64,000 nucleotides of DNA from NCBI RefSeq assembly GCF_000285555.1, contig NZ_HE610999.1, positions 265,893-329,892 of the forward strand. Direction: 5' to 3'. A program made the position numbers and the translations under genes. Origin of the DNA: Kurthia massiliensis. Its GTDB lineage: Bacteria > Bacillota > Bacilli > Bacillales_A > Planococcaceae. Shown here in pieces: positions 61,104 through 64,000 of the stretch. Position 1 is the first letter of the stretch, and every line of letters starts with the position of its first letter. The notes beneath the pieces are model-generated. The model did no database searches, was not told where the DNA came from, and saw only the letters and a list, made by a program, of their open reading frames with translations.

Positions 61104-61138
61104 TAGTTTTTTATAGAGGGTTGGCGCTATGAACCTCT
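61104..61138 (-). ncRNA. preQ1-I riboswitch
   Basis: Minus-strand aptamer begins AGAGGTTC, continues with a C-rich loop and ACCCTCT, then ATAAAAAACTA. This is the class I consensus: P1 AGAGG/CCTCT, loop cytosine that pairs preQ1, and A-rich tail forming the H-type pseudoknot. It lies 92 nt before the queD start and is followed by an intrinsic terminator, so preQ1 should turn the operon off. Confidence 0.95.
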
Positions 61139-61165
61139 TTTTATATTGCGATCAGTTATAATATA

Positions 61166-61194
61166 ATAATAACATTATTTCCCTTTTAAACCAA
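61166..61194 (-). promoter_or_regulatory. Promoter of the queDE operon
   Basis: Minus-strand TTGGTT (61189-61194), 17-nt spacer, TATTAT (61166-61171), about 20 nt before the aptamer. Confidence 0.6.
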
Positions 61195-61206
61195 TGACAA
61201 ATATCG

Positions 61207-61241
61207 AAAAAGGTCTTTGCATCACTCGCAAAGACCTTTTT
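61207..61241. terminator. Bidirectional terminator
   Basis: AAAAAGGTCTTTGC/GCAAAGACCTTTTT perfect 14-bp stem (61207-61220 with 61228-61241). Serves the minus-strand gene at 61244-61681. Confidence 0.9.
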
Positions 61242-61243
61242 GC

Positions 61244-61681
61244 TTAATAAAATTTATATGTTTTTAAAATCGTATTAAATACTTTTGTTTGGCGTTTATA
61301 TTTCGCTGTACCTGGCATTTCTGTAAATACATTCATACCATGACGAATATAATATTCATAATTACCGTGGCGAACGACTTCATATTCACTACGCATTGAT
61401 AAGTTGCTGCCACGCTTCTCACGGATAATATAAGCCATGACTTCTTTGCCACGCTTAATTTCTAGCTCTCCGTTTCTCATCTTAAATTTATATTTTGATG
61501 TTTTTTCAGGCAATTTAAATGACATATGCCATTGTTTCACTTTATATGTTTTCGTACTAAGTGGCTGTGCCACACTCGCCGTATGTACAGTCGATGGTGC
61601 TTGTTGTGCTTGCGCATGAGGGGCTGCAACGAACGTCGTTAGCCCTAACATACACGCAGTGGATAACATGATTTTCTTCAT
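61244..61681 (-). CDS. Secreted basic protein of unknown function
   Basis: 145 residues with signal peptide (KKIMLSTACMLGLTTFVAAP, cleavage after QAQ/AQA, residue about 25). Mature part: KQWHMSFKLPEKTSKYKFKM, then beta-type segments ending NTILKTYKFY; strongly basic. No family recognised. ATG 61681 is 8 nt after GGAGG; the ORF to 61696 lacks a ribosome binding site. Confidence 0.75.
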   Translation of the reverse strand: MKKIMLSTACMLGLTTFVAAPHAQAQQAPSTVHTASVAQPLSTKTYKVKQWHMSFKLPEKTSKYKFKMRNGELEIKRGKEVMAYIIREKRGSNLSMRSEYEVVRHGNYEYYIRHGMNVFTEMPGTAKYKRQTKVFNTILKTYKFY

Positions 61682-61766
61682 TTTCAGATCCTCCATTAGA
61701 TATTATATACATTATTATAAACCTTATTAATTATATTTCAATATATCATTGTATCTTTTGAACCAA

Positions 61767-61792
61767 ATAAAAAAGCATCTCGAAAGATGCTT
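61767..61792 (-). terminator. Minus-strand terminator
   Basis: AAGCATCT-TTCG-AGATGCTT stem (61773-61792) with T-rich tail. It may end transcription coming from the TetR gene at 62248. Confidence 0.65.
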
Positions 61793-61850
61793 CCTTTATT
61801 ATACTTCGTATTTATCATTTTTCCGCATTCATTTTGCTCGCATCAAGTTG

Positions 61851-61879
61851 TTGAAAAGAACACCTGTTCCTATTAAAAT
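61851..61879 (+). promoter_or_regulatory. Promoter with LexA-like dyad in the spacer
   Basis: TTGAAA (61851-61856), 17-nt spacer, TAAAAT (61874-61879). The spacer contains AGAACACCTGTTCC, close to but not a full match for the Bacillus SOS box CGAACRNRYGTTYC. Confidence 0.5.
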
Positions 61880-61902
61880 ATGAGGAAAAGGAGGTGTTTG
61901 TC

Positions 61903-62190
61903 ATGCCGCATAAAGATCAACAAGCGCTTATTCATCAAACACATGGGCATTGTCGCTTTGTGTACAATTATTTTCTTGAGCTGTGGAATACGTCTTATAA
62001 AGAAGAAGGTAAAGGACTAAATCGTTCTCTTATATCCAAAATGCTCACAAAGCTGAAGAAACAAGATGATACTGCTTGGTTACGTAATGTAAATAGTGTG
62101 GCACTACAAGCCTCCTACGAAAACCTATTAACTGCCTTTGACCGGTTCTTTAAAAAACAAAACAAATACCCACGTTTCAAAAGTAAAAAA
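61903..62190 (+). pseudogene. TnpB (IS200/IS605 OrfB) fragment
   Basis: About 96 recognisable residues: HKDQQALIHQTHGHCRFVYN, then RNVNSVALQASYENLLTAFD, RFFKKQNKYPRFKSKK, the N-terminal region of TnpB. The first strand (normally KAFKFRIYP) is missing, and after KSKK the homology stops; the open frame runs on to 62253 with unrelated codons. RuvC catalytic residues and the zinc finger are absent. ATG 61903 or GTG 61894 follows AAAAGGAGG, so a short protein could still be made. Confidence 0.8.
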
Positions 62191-62247
62191 ATGTGGACGA
62201 TTTTTAACATCACCTCACATTTCTTCTTTTATCCCACATTATTTCTA

Positions 62248-62823
62248 TTATGATCGAAAGAAACTCGGAATCATCATCTGTAAACTAGCAATCGGTGTAT
62301 TCGTTTTTTTCGTAACTGCTAACATAAATGCCCCTTCAATAGCCGCACAAATTGTCGTTGCTATGTCCGTGGCACGTTCTGTCGGTACGTTACTTTCAAC
62401 GAATTTATCATAGTACAACTGTTCTACTTTTCTATAATTTTCTTCACATGCATGGCGAATATGTTCATTGGAAAAAGCGGATTCTAATGCGATTAATGAA
62501 AATGGTGGCATACTAAATTCATTCGGATCTTCTAAATACGCAAAACGTTGCATCATGAGCTGTAAGTAGTTTTGAACGGCTGTCACTGGATCTGCAACGG
62601 AATTCAATTGTGTTTGAATATCATCTTGTAAACGTTTTGATGATGAATCGATCACTTCAATGACTAGCTGTTCTTTACCATTGGGGAAGTAATGATAAAG
62701 CGAGCCTTTCGGTGTGTTTGATTCTTTTAAAATTTGATTGAGCCCAGTCGCATGATAGCCTTGCAAATGAAATAAGCGTGTAGCGACTTCTAATATATGG
62801 TCTCGTGTTGTGTTGTTTTTCAA
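62248..62823 (-). CDS. TetR-family regulator (LmrA/YxaF-like)
   Basis: 191 residues. HTH with ATRLFHLQGYHATGLNQILK and SNTPKGSLYHYFPNGKEQLV, the latter being typical of the LmrA/YxaF group that represses multidrug efflux and flavonoid-responsive genes in B. subtilis. TTG 62823 follows AAAAGGGGG; the frame to 62874 includes no ribosome binding site. No transporter target lies beside it. It sits between a TnpB fragment and the second hairpin repeat, so the region was rearranged. Confidence 0.85.
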   Translation of the reverse strand: MKNNTTRDHILEVATRLFHLQGYHATGLNQILKESNTPKGSLYHYFPNGKEQLVIEVIDSSSKRLQDDIQTQLNSVADPVTAVQNYLQLMMQRFAYLEDPNEFSMPPFSLIALESAFSNEHIRHACEENYRKVEQLYYDKFVESNVPTERATDIATTICAAIEGAFMLAVTKKTNTPIASLQMMIPSFFRS

Positions 62824-62890
62824 TATAATCCCCCTTTTACCATCCTTATGACGAATACAGCATATAAGATACATTTTTTTATGTCAACTA

Positions 62891-62946
62891 TTGAACTACC
62901 CCCACTTCAAGTACGTTTAAAGAACGGCTAATTGGGGGTAGTTCAA
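62891..62946. repeat. 56-bp palindromic hairpin repeat, copy 2
   Basis: Reverse complement of the copy at 45240-45295 with four differences, three in the loop and one at the stem/loop border. The stem TTGAACTACCCCCA is intact. It lies downstream of the TnpB fragment on the same strand, where an IS200/IS605-type element would have its right end. Confidence 0.8.
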
Positions 62947-63060
62947 TTTTCATAAATATGCTAAAATAAACAGAAAATAAGTAATTAATCTAAATAAATG
63001 GAATTATAAAATTACATTTATTTACTTTTTACCCTATATGTATCCTAAGGAGGATAAAAC

Positions 63061-63870
63061 ATGAATCCGTACAAATTTTCAAAATTGGCGCTCGCAAGTG
63101 CAATTGCATTAACAACGATCGCTACGCCACAGCTTGTTCAAGCCGAAATAACTGCAACACCAGCTTATGAAACGACAACTATGTATATTAGTCACGGTGT
63201 GTATGCACGTATAGCACCAAGTATAGATGGCAAAATCATTACAACCCTTCCTAAAAATGAAAAGATCCAAGTGATTGACGGTTTTAATACAGCTTGGTAT
63301 CGTATTTTATACAAAGGACAAATTGCTTACGTATCAAGCGATTATGTTACAAAAACAAAACCTACTACAGCAACACAAAAACCTGCGCAATCAACACCGA
63401 AAGCTGTAAAAACAGCATACGTTGCCAATTTAGATGGCCTAAAATTAAATGTACGTGAAACAGCTTCTACAGCGAGCAAAATCGTTGGTACATTAAAAGA
63501 TGGTGCGAAAGTTTCGTTAACGAAAAAATATACAGCAAAATCAAAAGATCCTTACTTTGAAATCGTCTATAAAAACAAAGTAGCATACGTTGCGTCAAAA
63601 TATATTAGCTTCAAAAAACCAACTGTCGCCGCCAAAAAAGAGACAACAACATTAGGTGTCGTTTCAAATACGAAAGGCGTACCGTTAAAAATACGTCAAA
63701 AGGCATCAACGACAAGTAAAATTTTAGGAACTGTAAAAGAAGGCGAATCTCTACAATTTGCGAAAGCTTATGCTGCAACCGATAAAGTATCCTGGTATAA
63801 AGTCACTTATAAAAAGAAAAAAGCTTACGTTGCCGCACAATATGTGACACTTTACTTCCCTGCAAAATAA
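63061..63870 (+). CDS. Secreted protein with three SH3b domains
   Basis: 269 residues: signal peptide (FSKLALASAIALTTIATPQL, cleavage after VQA, residue 29), then three bacterial SH3 repeats starting near residues 38 (SHGVYARIAPSIDGKIITTL), 120 (DGLKLNVRETASTASKIVGT) and 202 (GVPLKIRQKASTTSKILGTV), with KKKAYVA-type endings and Lys/Thr/Pro-rich linkers. Wall-binding role likely. No catalytic domain. ATG 63061 follows AAGGAGG. Monocistronic. Confidence 0.88.
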   Translation: MNPYKFSKLALASAIALTTIATPQLVQAEITATPAYETTTMYISHGVYARIAPSIDGKIITTLPKNEKIQVIDGFNTAWYRILYKGQIAYVSSDYVTKTKPTTATQKPAQSTPKAVKTAYVANLDGLKLNVRETASTASKIVGTLKDGAKVSLTKKYTAKSKDPYFEIVYKNKVAYVASKYISFKKPTVAAKKETTTLGVVSNTKGVPLKIRQKASTTSKILGTVKEGESLQFAKAYAATDKVSWYKVTYKKKKAYVAAQYVTLYFPAK

Positions 63871-63874
63871 AAAA

Positions 63875-63899
63875 GGGCCGCGAAAGCGGTCTTTTTTTA
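63875..63899 (+). terminator. Terminator of the triple-SH3 gene
   Basis: GGGCCGC/GCGGTCT stem with a GAAA tetraloop and seven T. Confidence 0.88.
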
Positions 63900-63906
63900 T
63901 GATCTA

Positions 63907-64000
63907 TTATTCAGCTTCTTTTAATGTTTCGCCTAAAAACTTCGCTAATTTTAACATACCGTACATGCCATAAGCTGTTTCGGCATCTGCATTATAGTTC
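63907..64000 (-). CDS. C-terminal end of an unidentified protein
   Basis: Only the last 31 codons are inside the window. The translation reads NYNADAETAYGMYGMLKLAK then FLGETLKEAE followed by TAA at 63907-63909. Helical and amphipathic. Too short to identify. Confidence 0.55.
   Translation of the reverse strand, partial: NYNADAETAYGMYGMLKLAKFLGETLKEAE

Noticed and set aside
61894-62253. Complete TnpB nuclease or intact IS200/IS605 element
   Set aside because: Missing the first strand, RuvC core and zinc finger; no tnpA nearby; a TetR gene lies before the putative right-end hairpin.
1-64000. CRISPR array, tRNA or rRNA genes, prophage
   Set aside because: No regularly spaced direct repeats, no cloverleaf or rRNA-like segments and no phage structural genes were recognised by reading.

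Overview
The window looks like the chromosome of a low-to-moderate GC Gram-positive of the Bacillales, most likely the Planococcaceae/Caryophanaceae (Kurthia, Lysinibacillus or Rummeliibacillus-like). The basis is strong AGGAGG-type ribosome binding sites, frequent TTG/GTG starts, many short intrinsic terminators, and gene sets matching Bacillus clusters: yngJIH-HB-GFE, ywrCBA, mrpABCDEFG, cydABCD-type and queDE under a preQ1 riboswitch. The genus is inference. No rRNA, tRNA, CRISPR array or prophage was seen.

Layout. 1-1186: an rsgA-type GTPase (minus strand, 3' end outside the window) behind a promoter, a 26-codon leader ORF and a terminator whose 5' arm can pair instead with the leader ORF. 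1.2-9.6 kb: a TetR regulator and a seven-gene leucine/isovalerate degradation operon with a palindromic operator. 9.6-16.5 kb: a secreted lytic transglycosylase-like protein, an acetyltransferase, an aldo/keto reductase, an Lrp-chromate transporter operon, a decayed IS3-family element and a nitronate monooxygenase-like gene. 16.7-22.9 kb: a GlsB-like membrane protein and the complete seven-subunit Mrp Na+/H+ antiporter operon. 22.9-37.3 kb: small accessory genes, including sugar O-acetyltransferase, GNATs, two coiled-coil proteins (one ribbon-helix-helix-like, one DUF2325-like), MOSC, chemoreceptor, phospholipase-D-like, a truncated EVE-HNH protein, SH3 and CPCC proteins and a HAD phosphatase, mixed with two pseudogenes. 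37.3-45.3 kb: a PucR regulator divergent from the cytochrome bd operon cydA-cydB-cydD-cydC. 45.3-49.4 kb: a racemase-like protein, an ArsR-nitroreductase pair sharing one operator type, and a hydrolase/DUF4440/GNAT operon. 49.6-53.2 kb: three tandem secreted paralogues that look like transglutaminase folds without catalytic residues. 53.4-64 kb: a broken regulator-transporter pair, a BCCT transporter, a thermonuclease, queE-queD with riboswitch, a TnpB fragment, a second TetR and a secreted triple-SH3 protein.

How the parts work together. The yng-type genes encode acyl-CoA dehydrogenation, carboxylation, hydration and lyase steps that turn isovaleryl-CoA into acetyl-CoA and acetoacetate, with the TetR protein the obvious acyl-CoA-responsive candidate regulator. 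Mrp (Na+/H+ exchange) and cytochrome bd (low-oxygen respiration) serve membrane energetics. queD and queE make queuosine precursors under preQ1 feedback.

The most interesting unexplained items are the translation-coupled attenuator in front of rsgA, the three degenerate transglutaminase-like secreted proteins, the 56-bp hairpin present in two inverted copies, the ArsR/nitroreductase shared operator, and the neighbouring regulator and transporter each broken by one small lesion. Functions are assigned from recognised motifs without database searches.
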